A stretch of 14,743 nt of DNA, taken from the NCBI GenBank assembly GCA_964412685.1, contig CAYPPS010000013.1, positions 1 to 14,743 of the forward strand, given 5' to 3'. The notes under the pieces are model-generated. The model had not been told where the DNA came from and made no database searches. It worked only from the letters and a program-made list of their open reading frames with translations. The position numbers were made by a program, and so were the translations under genes. Numbering within the stretch: position 1 is the first letter of the stretch; the number at the start of each line of letters is the position of its first letter. Positions 6,030-13,864 of this stretch are shown piece by piece. The DNA is from CAYPPS01 sp964412685. Lineage in GTDB: Bacteria > Patescibacteriota > Microgenomatia > PFEM01 > CAYPPS01.

Positions 6030-7037
6030 TTAATTTAACTGGCGAGTCTCCGCCTCAATAAACTCCTCTAATTTTCCATCCAAAACAGCCTCGGCATTGC
6101 TGGTTTCCTGATCGGTCCGTAAATCTTTAACTAATTTATAAGGATGTAAAACATAAGAACGAATCTGGCTTCCCCAACCCGCTTGAGTCCGACCTTGTTT
6201 CAAAACTTTCTTTTCTTCCAGCCTCTTCTTCTCCTGTTGCTGCCATAATTTAGAACGAAGCAATTCTAAAGCAATCTTGCGATTTTGTTCTTGATAACGT
6301 TGGGTTTGGCAAGTAACCACAAGCCCAGACGGTTTGTGAATCAAGCGAACCGCCGTTGAAACTTTTTGAACATTTTGTCCTCCTTGACTTGAAGAACGAA
6401 AAAATTGCCACTCCAAATCATCATCTTTTATCTCCATTTCCCCTTTCTCTTCGATCTGAGGCAAAACCTCAACTAAAGCAAAAGAGGTTTGTCTCAAAGC
6501 ATCAGCGTTAAAAGGAGATTGGCGCACCAAGCGATGAGTGCCCGCCTCGTGCTTTAAAAATCCATAGGCAATCGGGGCATTGACCTTGAAAGTAGTGCTC
6601 TTCAAACCCGCTTCTTCACCCGCTGTTTCTTCAACCACTTCATAAGGCCATTTTTGGGAATCAAAATACTTCAAGTACATTCGTTTCAACATCGCCGTCC
6701 AATCCATCGCCTCTACTCCTCCTTGGCCAGAATGGATAGAAAGAATTGCTGCTGCTTGATCATGTTGGCCACTTAAAAATGTCTTCAACTCCAACTTGTC
6801 CAACTCAGATCCGGCTTCTTGATCTTTACCCGCCTTGATTAATGCTTCCAAATCTTCCACCTGACTAATTTCTTTTTGCCAAAAAGAAAGCTGTTTCATT
6901 TTTTCACTCGCCTGTTCATGGTTTTGCCAAAAAGAAGGATTTTCTGACTCTTTTTGAAGAACAGCCATCTTTTCTTTTAACTGAACTAAGTTCAATTTTT
7001 TCTTAATCGCTTCTAATCGACTATTTAAATCAGACAT
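6030..7037 (-). CDS. prfB: Peptide chain release factor 2 (RF2)
   Basis: Recognises UAA and UGA stop codons on the ribosome and triggers peptide release. The RF2-specific SPF anticodon-like tripeptide is present (residues 174-176 in RQSPFNADALRQTSF), and the catalytic GGQ is at 219-221 (SSSQGGQNVQKVSTAVR). Other family blocks are LSIHSGQGGVEAMDW and the C-terminal RSYVLHPYKLVKDLRT. At 335 residues it is slightly shorter than the E. coli protein. It is a single continuous frame: the in-frame UGA and +1 shift near codon 25 that autoregulates many prfB genes is absent. A GAGGAA ribosome site (7048-7053) overlaps the end of the upstream gene, 10 bases before ATG. Its presence indicates that UGA is a stop in this organism. 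Confidence 0.95.
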   Translation of the reverse strand: MSDLNSRLEAIKKKLNLVQLKEKMAVLQKESENPSFWQNHEQASEKMKQLSFWQKEISQVEDLEALIKAGKDQEAGSELDKLELKTFLSGQHDQAAAILSIHSGQGGVEAMDWTAMLKRMYLKYFDSQKWPYEVVEETAGEEAGLKSTTFKVNAPIAYGFLKHEAGTHRLVRQSPFNADALRQTSFALVEVLPQIEEKGEMEIKDDDLEWQFFRSSSQGGQNVQKVSTAVRLIHKPSGLVVTCQTQRYQEQNRKIALELLRSKLWQQQEKKRLEEKKVLKQGRTQAGWGSQIRSYVLHPYKLVKDLRTDQETSNAEAVLDGKLEEFIEAETRQLN

Positions 7038-7044
7038 GTTTTTA

Positions 7045-7431
7045 TTATTCCTCTAAAATTTCTCGGCAAAAATCACCAAAAAGCTCTTTCTTAATTTCCT
7101 TCGCCTGTTCGGCTGGTAAATTTTTAACCGCTTCACCAATCTTCTCTGGCCCCAGCTCCTTAAGTCCTTCTTTTTCGCTAGTAGAAAGAATCCTCCCTCC
7201 TTTAACCACCGCCTCTTTAATCCCTTCATCAATGGGGGCCTGCTCAATCACTTCGCCCAAAACCCCACCTCCATCTTCGATTGCTTGTTCGGCCGTTTGA
7301 CTAAAAAATCCCGTTAGTTGATCCAAGAGAAAATCACTTTTACCCCAACTTAAAAAAAACCGGATTAAAATAAATAAAACTATCCCTCCAACGAAAAGCA
7401 AAATCCAGCGTGTAACTCTTTCTCCCCACAT
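7045..7431 (-). CDS. Small membrane protein, unknown function, first gene of the prfB-ftsEX operon
   Basis: A 128-residue protein with one N-terminal TM (about 8-28, WILLFVGGIVLFILIRFFL), then a polar, helical and acidic region rich in Glu, Lys and Ala (e.g. GLKELGPEKIGEAVKNLPAEQAKEIKKEL). No catalytic motif is seen and I do not recognise a family. The ATG at 7431 follows AAAGA, a weak ribosome site. It ends 7 bases before prfB and carries the prfB ribosome site in its last codons, so the two are tightly coupled. It is divergent from the TsaC-TsaE gene over a 55-base intergenic region. Confidence 0.65.
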   Translation of the reverse strand: MWGERVTRWILLFVGGIVLFILIRFFLSWGKSDFLLDQLTGFFSQTAEQAIEDGGGVLGEVIEQAPIDEGIKEAVVKGGRILSTSEKEGLKELGPEKIGEAVKNLPAEQAKEIKKELFGDFCREILEE

Positions 7432-7448
7432 TCTTTATGAATAATAAA

Positions 7449-7457
7449 TGATATAAT
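7449..7457 (+). promoter_or_regulatory. Extended -10 promoter for the tsaC-tsaE and tsaD operon
   Basis: TGATATAAT matches the TGnTATAAT extended -10 consensus exactly. No clear -35 is seen, as is usual for extended -10 promoters. Predicted start is near 7464, about 23 bases before the ATG. I see no Shine-Dalgarno in that leader. Confidence 0.55.
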
Positions 7458-7486
7458 TTAAGGCTAGTTTTATTCTATCACTTAAA

Positions 7487-8551
7487 ATGGATATCTTTAA
7501 ATTAAAATCAAGCAATCAAGCCCAGGCGACAAAAACAGCCTTGAAAATTTTAAGAAACCAAGGGCTGATCGTTTACCCAACCGAGACCTGTTTCGGTCTG
7601 GGGGCCGATGCCACCAATGAAAAGGCAGTTGAGAAAATCTTTCAGTTCAAGGGCGAACGGAACAAACCCGTTTCTATTGCTGCGGCTGATCAAGAAATGG
7701 CAGAAAAATATGTCAGACTAAACCGAACCGCCCTCAATCTTTACCAAAACTTCCTCCCCGGACCTCTAACGGTGATTTCTTTCTCCCAAGGTAAAGTAGT
7801 TAAAAAATTGGAATCAAATCGAAAAACCTTAGGAGTAAGAATTCCCGATTTACCTTTCACCCTGAAACTGATCAAGGCTTTTGGAAGACCGATCACCACA
7901 ACTTCGGCTAACGTCAGTAATGCCAAACCGCCTTTCAGCTTAAAAGATTTTCAAAAATATACCAGCCAAAAAAGACAAAACTTAGTTAATCTTTTTATCG
8001 ATCCGGGGTCTCTGCCAAAAAGAGAAAGTTCGACCGTGGTTGATACCACTTTAAATGAAACTCTAATTTTAAGACAAGGACAGATCTCTTTTTCCCAAAA
8101 AGAGACTCAAAAATTTGTTTCCAATTCGGAAGGAGAAACCAGAAAGATAGCCCAAAAGATAACTGAAACCGTACGAGCAAGAAACTTACCCGTTATTTTT
8201 GCTCTTCAAGGAGAATTGGGAGCAGGAAAAACTCAATTCGTCAAAGGAATCGCCTCAAGTTTGAAGATAAAAGAACCAATCACCTCACCAACTTTCACTT
8301 TGATTAAGGAATATCCTTTTAATCAGAACACTCTTTACCACCTAGACACTTGGCGCTTAGAAGAAGGCCGGGAAATTCTCAATTTAGGTTTCAATAAAAT
8401 GCTTCAAAAAGGAAACCTGATCGCAATTGAGTGGCTAGAAAAAGTAAAACCGATTTTAGAAAAAATCGCTAGAGAAAAAAAGGCAAAAATCATTTGGATC
8501 AAAATCGAACCTTTAACGGAAGACAAAAGAAAAATTTTAATTTATGAGTAA
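7487..8551 (+). CDS. TsaC-TsaE fusion protein (tRNA t6A37 synthesis)
   Basis: Two enzymes of the t6A37 pathway in one 354-residue chain. Residues ~8-205 are a TsaC/YwlC (Sua5-type) threonylcarbamoyl-AMP synthase, which joins threonine, bicarbonate and ATP. Visible blocks are VYPTETCFGLGADA, KGERNKPVSI, LPGPLTVI, GVRIPD, TTSANVS, SSTVVD and LRQGQI. Residues ~215-354 are TsaE, the small ATPase that assists TsaD. It has Walker A GELGAGKT (242-249), SPTFTLI, HLDTWR (285-290) and IEW (314-316). Both domains keep their key motifs. The stop overlaps the tsaD start by 8 bases (ATGAGTAA), so the products are likely made together. In most bacteria tsaC and tsaE are separate genes. TsaB is not in the window. 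No ribosome site is visible. Confidence 0.92.
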   Translation: MDIFKLKSSNQAQATKTALKILRNQGLIVYPTETCFGLGADATNEKAVEKIFQFKGERNKPVSIAAADQEMAEKYVRLNRTALNLYQNFLPGPLTVISFSQGKVVKKLESNRKTLGVRIPDLPFTLKLIKAFGRPITTTSANVSNAKPPFSLKDFQKYTSQKRQNLVNLFIDPGSLPKRESSTVVDTTLNETLILRQGQISFSQKETQKFVSNSEGETRKIAQKITETVRARNLPVIFALQGELGAGKTQFVKGIASSLKIKEPITSPTFTLIKEYPFNQNTLYHLDTWRLEEGREILNLGFNKMLQKGNLIAIEWLEKVKPILEKIAREKKAKIIWIKIEPLTEDKRKILIYE

Positions 8552-9546
8552 AAAAGATTGGCTCATCCTAAGCCTGGACACTTCTTGCGACGATACCAGC
8601 GCCGCCGTTACTTTAAATGATCAAGTTTTAAGCAATGTTATTGCCTCTCAAGCAAAATTTCACCAAGAATATGGCGGCATAGTCCCCAATATCGCCAAAA
8701 GAATGCACCAAAAACTCCTGGAACCAACGGTTCAGCAGGCTCTTAAAACAGCCCGAGTAAATTGGCAACAAATAAAAGCAATTGCCGTTACTTTTGGCCC
8801 TGGATTAGCTCCCGCTTTAGAAACCGGTATCGCCTACGCCAAAGAAATGGCCAAGAAACACCAGAAACCCTTAATCGCCGTCAATCACATGGAAGCCCAT
8901 CTTCTCAGTCCATTAGCCAAAAATTCAAAAGGAAATGGTTCTTTTAAAAATGAAAAAATAAAATTCCCTTTGTTGGGATTACTTGTTTCCGGAGGCCATA
9001 CTCAATTGGTTTTAGTTAAAACAATCGGCGATTACCAAATCTTGGGCCAAACCTTAGACGATGCCGCCGGAGAGGCCTTTGATAAAGTAGCCAGAATGCT
9101 TGACCTGGGCTATCCTGGTGGACCAATCATCAGCCAACTGGCAAAAAAGGGTGAACCGAAAATTAGTCTCCCTATTCCCATGCAACAATCCTCAAGCTTA
9201 GATTACAGTTTTTCCGGTTTGAAAACGGCTTGCCTCAGAAAAATCGATCAAACCCAAATTAAAGACAAAAAATTTATCCTTCATTTTGCCGCTTCTTTCG
9301 AACTAACCGTCGCCAAAGCTCTAACTTTAAAATTAAACCAAGCCTTGAAAAAATATCCAGTCAAACAATTATTCCTAGGCGGAGGAGTGATTAATAACAC
9401 CACAATCAGACAGGAAATCAGAAAAACCGCTAAGCTCCACAACACCAAGGTGTTTATTCCTTTTGACAAAAAATTAATTTCCGATAATGCGGCTATGGTC
9501 GGAGTCTGTGCTTACTTTCAAGCTCAAAAAGGAAACTTTGTTAAAA
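8544..9546 (+). CDS. tsaD: tRNA threonylcarbamoyltransferase TsaD, 3' end lost in assembly gap
   Basis: Catalytic subunit that transfers the threonylcarbamoyl group from TC-AMP to A37 of ANN-decoding tRNAs, in the cytoplasm. Visible: TSCDDTSAA near the N-terminus, NHMEAH (metal ligands H115, H119), VSGGHTQL (149-155), LDDAAGEAFDKVARML with YPGGP (171-193), YSFSGLKTA (221-229), LGGGV and SDNAAMVG (313-319, with metal ligand D313). Some 334 residues are readable before the N run; comparison with the family suggests that only a short C-terminal tail (about 10-15 residues) is missing. Any residues read across the gap are artefacts. It overlaps the TsaC-TsaE gene by 8 bases and is convergent with the CAP gene. 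Confidence 0.95.
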
Positions 9547-9647
9547 ANNNNNNNNNNNNNNNNNNNNNNNNNNNNNNNNNNNNNNNNNNNNNNNNNNNNN
9601 NNNNNNNNNNNNNNNNNNNNNNNNNNNNNNNNNNNNNNNNNNNNNNN
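9547..9647. other. Assembly gap (about 100 N)
   Basis: A run of about 100 undetermined bases, the size often used as a placeholder for a gap of unknown length. It removes the 3' ends of two convergent genes, tsaD and the tandem-CAP protein. The two missing tails are both expected to be short, so the real gap could be small. The space between the genes, and any terminator there, cannot be assessed. Confidence 0.95.
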
Positions 9648-10630
9648 GCTACATAAATCGGCTGTTGGCCAGCGATACAGCCATAAGTCATCTCTTTATC
9701 TAATAGGCTCTCTCGATGAGGAGTACTGGTATCCCAACCCCATTCGATTATTTGAGTCGCATTCGTTGCCGGGGGATCGAAAGAAAGATTCTCAGCCAAA
9801 ACTCGAAAGCCAGTTTCTTCGAAAGCTTTTCCTGACTCAGTATCTCTAGTAAAACCAGCGTGATTATCCAACGGGCTCTCATCTTCCGATAAGTTTTTTA
9901 AGCGTTCTAAAAGTTCCTGGGCTCGAAAACGGGCGTAATCACAAAGTTTCTGATTCCTTTGCAAATCTGGCTTTTGATGAGTTTGGCGGTAAATGATTAA
10001 AGCTTGCCAAAGCTCATCCTCGCTGATGACCACCAGAGTGGGAGTTGGAGTAGGTTGCCAAGGACTAGCCAAAACGGCCACCAGAAGAGTTCCTTGAAAA
10101 TCCCTAAATTCCCCCGAGGCACTAGCTAAGCCGATTTGCTGGTACTTTTTCTCCAAGAAAAGATCAGCTTGATCGATTAGCCAATCACCAATCATCTCTT
10201 CTTCGCCAAATAAAGGCAAGAATAAATTTGACTCGCCAACAACCTGATACGAATAACCTTGGGCCTCAATTAAGGTTTTTGTCCGATCCTCTTCTTCCAG
10301 CCAATTTCTCTCTTCGATAATTTCCTCTGCTTTCAAAATAGCCGCTTTCTTTAAAGCTTCATTTTCCACCAACAAAACTATGTCTTTTGTTTCTCTCTTT
10401 TCATTAATCGCGATCAAAATGTCACTCAAGTCAATTTTCAGGGGAATTTTTTCTGCTGGAGGCAAAACTTCCTCAACTCGACGAACAACCTTGTTTTTCA
10501 ACCGCCCTAAAGAAATCGCCGGAAAATCCTTGAGAGGATTGTCTTTGATTTCGTCAAGCCGAGAAAAAAATAGAGCTAGTGCCAGAAGTAAAAAGAGAAC
10601 GAGAAGCCAGAAAAACTTTCTCTTAAACAT
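9648..10630 (-). CDS. Membrane-anchored protein with tandem CAP (SCP/PR-1) domains, 3' end in gap
   Basis: Readable 327 residues. An N-terminal TM or uncleaved signal (about 6-22) suggests an outward-facing anchored protein. First CAP-like unit ~70-188: LIAINEKRE, then LKKAAILKAEEII, VVGESNL, a W-containing segment and YQQIGLAS; it lacks the usual CAP His residues, so it is degenerate. A short Pro/Thr linker (192-198) leads to the second CAP unit ~205-327: IIYRQTHQKPDL, LCDYARFRAQEL, NHAGF (H257), VLAENL (278-282), W-GWDTSTPHRESLL (H305) and YGCIA, which keeps the CAP signature. Bacterial CAP proteins are extracellular, with mostly unknown activity. The last strand falls in the N run. Start ATG at 10630 has no Shine-Dalgarno, but TGGTAAGAT lies just upstream. 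Confidence 0.85.
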
Positions 10631-10725
10631 AAAGTAATCTTACCAGAAAAAGAGGGTTTTATTTTCGAGCAAATCCCCGACTTTCAAACCAAAATGAGAA
10701 GAATTTTGCGAGAAAAGAAGATGTC

Positions 10726-10742
10726 GCGGACTTTAAGCCCGC
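10726..10742 (-). terminator. Hairpin after the bactofilin-like gene, weak terminator
   Basis: On the minus strand GCGGGCT pairs with AGTCCGC (7 bp, one G-U) around a 3-base loop, starting 7 bases after the stop codon. The following tract (ATCTTCTTTTCTC) is pyrimidine-rich but interrupted, so termination may be partial. On the plus strand the stem carries an A-C mismatch, which favours function on the minus strand. Confidence 0.45.
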
Positions 10743-10748
10743 AGAAAT

Positions 10749-11936
10749 TCATTTCTTCCTATTACCAATCTGCCAGAATTCTCTTAAGGTAAGCCAGAAA
10801 GCACCGAGGCCAAAAATTAGAGAGAAGAAGATGGCTAGTCCGCCAACCAAAGGTACGCTTCTGATGAGAAAGTAAACCATTAAACCAACAATGAAAACCC
10901 AGCCCAGCTTAGCTTTTACTTTGAGCCAAGAAAAAATCATCCCACCGACAAAGACGGAAACAAAAACCTTGCTCAGATAAATGCTCATTAAGTAAAAAAT
11001 CATAAGCATTAAAGACAAAGGGAACCCAATGAGGGTAATCAATAAAGCAACCATTATCACTGGAACCACTATCAAACCAATCAAACCTAAACCAAAGACA
11101 GAAAGTGGCTTCTCGCCAATTAATTCACTTGCCTTTTGAGTGAACTTAGGAAAGAGCCAAATTAAAAGCAAACCAACAATCAAACTGGAAACTAAGCTGG
11201 TTACACGAAAAAAGGCTCGAACTCCACCCCAAGCTTTTTCTAAACCTTGAGCGGCAGTTTCACCATCAAAATCAGTTTGCAAATTGGCTTTAGGCTCCTT
11301 ACGAAGAATCCCCCCGCTGACAACACTACTGTCAGATACAACCGCTTCGTTGTTGCTCCAATAAGTTAGATCGCCCAAAATCTCTGCTCCTGGAGCTAGA
11401 CGTAAATTTTCTATTCTAACTTCAACGTCACCACCAACTTGACTAGATAAAACCAAAGCCCCTGCTCCAACCGTCACGTTTTTAGCCACCGGCGAAGCGA
11501 TATTAACGTTGCCTCCACCGCCTAAGACACTTCCACCAATTCGAGCCGAGTCAGTCAAATTAATATTCCCACCAGCAAAAGTGACGTTCTTGCCCACTTC
11601 CCCGCTAACTGTCAACTGGCCACCAATAATTCTAACGTCTTGGGAAACCACACCACCAATATCAATCATTCCTCCAGCAGCCAAAACATCACCATTAACC
11701 TTACCTTCGACTACCACTTGACCTCCAGCGGTGTAAACATCACCATTAACTGTCCCATAGATTTCTACTCTGCCGGCACCGCCATAAAAATCACGATCGA
11801 CCACTTCATCTTCTTCGACTACAAGCAGTTCGTCGTTTTCACCCCAAGGAAAAGTCTGATTCTCTTCAGCCAAAACCAAAGCAGGTAAAGTAAGGAAAAC
11901 AAAAATCGCGAAAATAAGAACTAAAAAGCGCTTCAT
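10749..11936 (-). CDS. Extracytoplasmic bactofilin-like beta-helix protein with membrane C-terminus
   Basis: A 395-residue protein. A signal peptide (1-23, ending LVLA) is followed by a right-handed-helix-like repeat region, about 45-205. The turns recur every 17-18 residues as G-x-V-x-x-(D/N)-V-x-x-x-G-G-x-(V/I/L)-x-(V/I)-x, starting at G61, G78, G95 and G112. This is the polymer-forming bactofilin pattern. After a polar linker (~210-240) come four or five TM segments between ~244 and 385. Classical bactofilins are cytosolic cytoskeletal polymers; the signal peptide and the C-terminal membrane domain place this repeat outside the cytoplasm, so it may be a surface scaffold. This is inference. 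The ATG at 11936 lies only 8 bases after a -10 box and has no ribosome site, so the mRNA is probably leaderless. Confidence 0.8.
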   Translation of the reverse strand: MKRFLVLIFAIFVFLTLPALVLAEENQTFPWGENDELLVVEEDEVVDRDFYGGAGRVEIYGTVNGDVYTAGGQVVVEGKVNGDVLAAGGMIDIGGVVSQDVRIIGGQLTVSGEVGKNVTFAGGNINLTDSARIGGSVLGGGGNVNIASPVAKNVTVGAGALVLSSQVGGDVEVRIENLRLAPGAEILGDLTYWSNNEAVVSDSSVVSGGILRKEPKANLQTDFDGETAAQGLEKAWGGVRAFFRVTSLVSSLIVGLLLIWLFPKFTQKASELIGEKPLSVFGLGLIGLIVVPVIMVALLITLIGFPLSLMLMIFYLMSIYLSKVFVSVFVGGMIFSWLKVKAKLGWVFIVGLMVYFLIRSVPLVGGLAIFFSLIFGLGAFWLTLREFWQIGNRKK

Positions 11937-11944
11937 TAAAACCC

Positions 11945-11974
11945 ATTTTAATCAATAAAGATGTCTCTTGTCAA
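11945..11974 (-). promoter_or_regulatory. Promoter of the bactofilin-like gene, predicted leaderless
   Basis: On the minus strand TTGACA (11969-11974) and TAAAAT (11945-11950) are spaced by 18 bases. The ATG begins 8 bases past the -10 box, so transcription should start at or within about 2 bases of the start codon. The -35 box lies inside the upstream-most possible start of the divergent gene. Confidence 0.6.
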
Positions 11975-12005
11975 ATTAAAACCAATTGGCTTAAACTTAA
12001 AACCA

Positions 12006-13547
12006 ATGAAAAAAGGAGGCTTTGCAACTTTGCTTTTTCTTCTCTTAGTTTTTTTAAATCTGTTCCCCCATTTTTACGCTTTCAAGAATTCTCCTCCGGG
12101 CTTCATTTTTTCCGGCCAGGCATCTTGGTTTGATCCCTGGGACATCAATGTTTATGTCGCCGCCATCCGTTCTGGTCAAGAACACGGAATCTTGCTCCAA
12201 AATACTTTCACCACCATCTCTCATCAAAGTATTTTAGTTTATCCAATCTATACCCTGATCGGACAAATTTTCAAAGCCAGTCCCGTTTTCTCAATTTTCT
12301 ATTTCTATAGCTTTCTAACCACACTTCTCTTAGTTGGTTCTCTCTACTTTTTCATAAAGATTTTCCTGAAAAAGACCCTCAATCAACTGTTGGCCCTTTT
12401 TCTAATTTCTTTAGGGGGCGGAATCGGCTGGCTCTTTTTTCCCCGCCCCCTGGGAGCTGACCTCAATGTCACCAGTTTTACTTTTTTTAGCAGTTGGCAA
12501 AGACCCCATGAAGCATTGGGGATAATCTTTTACTTTGGAGGTTTAATTTTTCTTTATCTCGGATTAGAAAAAAATAACAATAAAGAGATCTTGAAAGCTT
12601 TCTTGTTCTCTCTTCCCCTGGTCTGTCTTTACCCTTATTACTATTTGAGCCTTGGTTTAATTTCTTTTAGTTTCGCTGTTTTTATTTATCTCAAAAAGGG
12701 TCAAGAACATTTCCGTAAACTGTTTTTGTTTTTTGTTCCCCTAGTAATTTTATTCTTGATCTACTTTCTCCACTTCAAAAACTCAATCGGCTTTCAGGGC
12801 CAACTTTTTCAAAAATTAAGGACAATTAGTCCTATTGAACTAATTGTCGGCTATGGAATTTTGCTTCCCTTGCTTATCTATCAGCTCAAGAATACAAAAA
12901 AAGACAGTTGTTTTATTTTCCTCAACTTGTGGTTTTGGATTTCCTTATTTTTAAGTTTCGCCCCTTTCGGTTTTGCCCGTTTCTTTTTGAGAGGTCTCTT
13001 TTTTCCCGGAGTGATTTTGGTTTTAAAATTAGCCGCCAATAAAAAAGAGCTGGCAAAAATAAGATTAAGAAAAGAAGTCTTTTTAATTACCCTTATTATC
13101 CTCTTGCCAATTTCTTCCTTTTTTATCTTTTTTAAAAGAATCGAAGAAGTTAAAAACAACAATTCTTGGTACTACCTACCGGCCAACAGCCAGCAAGTTT
13201 TTGACTATTTTAATCAAGAAAACGGGGCCAACAAAAATGTTCTGGCCGCTTACCATTTTGGTAATCAACTCCCCTCCCACAGCCAAGCAAAAGTCTATTT
13301 CGGCCATCTAATCCAAACTCCTCAAGCCCAAGAAAAACTAAGCAAAATATATGCCTTTTATCAGCAAAAATATAACTTAAAGGAAGCAAGAGAGTTTTTA
13401 AGAGAAGCCCAAATAGATTACGTCTTCTTTGGTCGAGAAGAAAAACAGATTGCTCAAAAACAGGCTCTTGACTATTCTTTCCTAAAACCCATTTTTAAAA
13501 CAGAAGAAATGATTCTTTTTGAAATCACCAACCATAATCAAACATAG
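12006..13547 (+). CDS. Large multi-pass membrane protein, GT-C glycosyltransferase-like
   Basis: A 513-residue protein with about ten hydrophobic segments and a C-terminal soluble domain. After TM1 (MKKGGFATLLFLLLVFLNLF) the first outside loop has SWFDPWDINVYVAAIRSG. An acidic residue in this loop is the usual catalytic position of GT-C enzymes, which use lipid-linked sugars outside the membrane. The C-terminal part after the last TM (~390 on: WYYLPANSQQVFDYF, KVYFGHLIQTPQAQEK, YVFFGREEKQI) resembles the tail of large uncharacterised membrane proteins common in such genomes. I cannot name the substrate; GT-C identity is a cautious inference. An ATG at 11961 would add 15 residues but lies over the divergent promoter, so I use 12006. 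TTGTCA-18-TAAACT ends 8 bases before that ATG, a possible leaderless start. Confidence 0.65.
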   Translation: MKKGGFATLLFLLLVFLNLFPHFYAFKNSPPGFIFSGQASWFDPWDINVYVAAIRSGQEHGILLQNTFTTISHQSILVYPIYTLIGQIFKASPVFSIFYFYSFLTTLLLVGSLYFFIKIFLKKTLNQLLALFLISLGGGIGWLFFPRPLGADLNVTSFTFFSSWQRPHEALGIIFYFGGLIFLYLGLEKNNNKEILKAFLFSLPLVCLYPYYYLSLGLISFSFAVFIYLKKGQEHFRKLFLFFVPLVILFLIYFLHFKNSIGFQGQLFQKLRTISPIELIVGYGILLPLLIYQLKNTKKDSCFIFLNLWFWISLFLSFAPFGFARFFLRGLFFPGVILVLKLAANKKELAKIRLRKEVFLITLIILLPISSFFIFFKRIEEVKNNNSWYYLPANSQQVFDYFNQENGANKNVLAAYHFGNQLPSHSQAKVYFGHLIQTPQAQEKLSKIYAFYQQKYNLKEAREFLREAQIDYVFFGREEKQIAQKQALDYSFLKPIFKTEEMILFEITNHNQT

Positions 13548-13786
13548 GGGTCCGGATGATCGGTTCCACCACTTTCATCAATCCTCTTCAACCATTCCTT
13601 ATCAATCTTCCCACCTCGTTCCTTCTCCCTTAGTCCTTCCAGCATCCAAAAAGCTGGTTGATCTCCTAAATCCTCAGATTTTAATCCTCTGTCATGAGCC
13701 TTCTCTATGATCTCAATTCTGGTGCTCCTAAGAACGTCAACGGGCGATTGATCCTTCATTACTCCCATTGGCAATCTATTTTCCAT
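13538..13786 (-). CDS. Orphan 82-residue hypothetical protein
   Basis: I do not recognise this protein. It is small and polar with no signal or TM: MENRLPMGVMKDQSPVDVL, a charged helix with RIEIIEKAHDRG, then LGDQPAFWMLEGLREKERGG, DKEWLKRIDE and an odd end with DHPDPYV. I start it at ATG 13786, because TACAAT at 13794-13799 sits 7 bases upstream, the same geometry as other leaderless genes here. The longer frame to 13948 runs over the start of the plus-strand adenosyltransferase gene. Its stop overlaps the end of the convergent GT-C-like gene by 10 bases. It fills most of an otherwise empty 300-base space, which supports it being real. Confidence 0.5.
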   Translation of the reverse strand: MENRLPMGVMKDQSPVDVLRSTRIEIIEKAHDRGLKSEDLGDQPAFWMLEGLREKERGGKIDKEWLKRIDESGGTDHPDPYV

Positions 13787-13793
13787 AGTCCCT

Positions 13794-13799
13794 ATTGTA
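13794..13799 (-). promoter_or_regulatory. -10 box for the 82-residue gene
   Basis: TACAAT on the minus strand, 7 bases before the ATG at 13786. A possible but poor -35 (TTGGTG) lies 19 bases upstream. There is no room for a ribosome site, which implies a leaderless message. Confidence 0.35.
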
Positions 13800-13833
13800 A
13801 ACCGAGAAAGCAACCGACCACCAAGATTCTTTG

Positions 13834-13842
13834 TGCTAGCAT
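13834..13842 (+). promoter_or_regulatory. Extended -10 promoter for the cobalamin adenosyltransferase gene
   Basis: TGTGCTAGCAT at 13832-13842 region matches the TRTGnTATAAT extended -10 form with two changes in the hexamer (TAGCAT, 13837-13842). It shares 11 of 12 bases (TTGTGCTAGCAT against TTGTGCTATCAT) with the promoter inside the ftsEX operon, at a similar distance from the ATG (22 against 19 bases). Confidence 0.45.
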
Positions 13843-13864
13843 GGAATAAAGAATCGAAATTACC

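Noticed and set aside
9487..9849. Open frames that pass through the N run, and the two residues plus stop after it in the tsaD frame
   Set aside because: Undetermined bases cannot be read; reading across is an artefact and the 120-residue plus-strand frame is a shadow of tsaD and the CAP gene.
11961..12005. Upstream start of the GT-C-like gene at 11961
   Set aside because: The 15 extra residues lie over the -35 box of the divergent bactofilin-like promoter, and the MKK start at 12006 gives a normal first TM.
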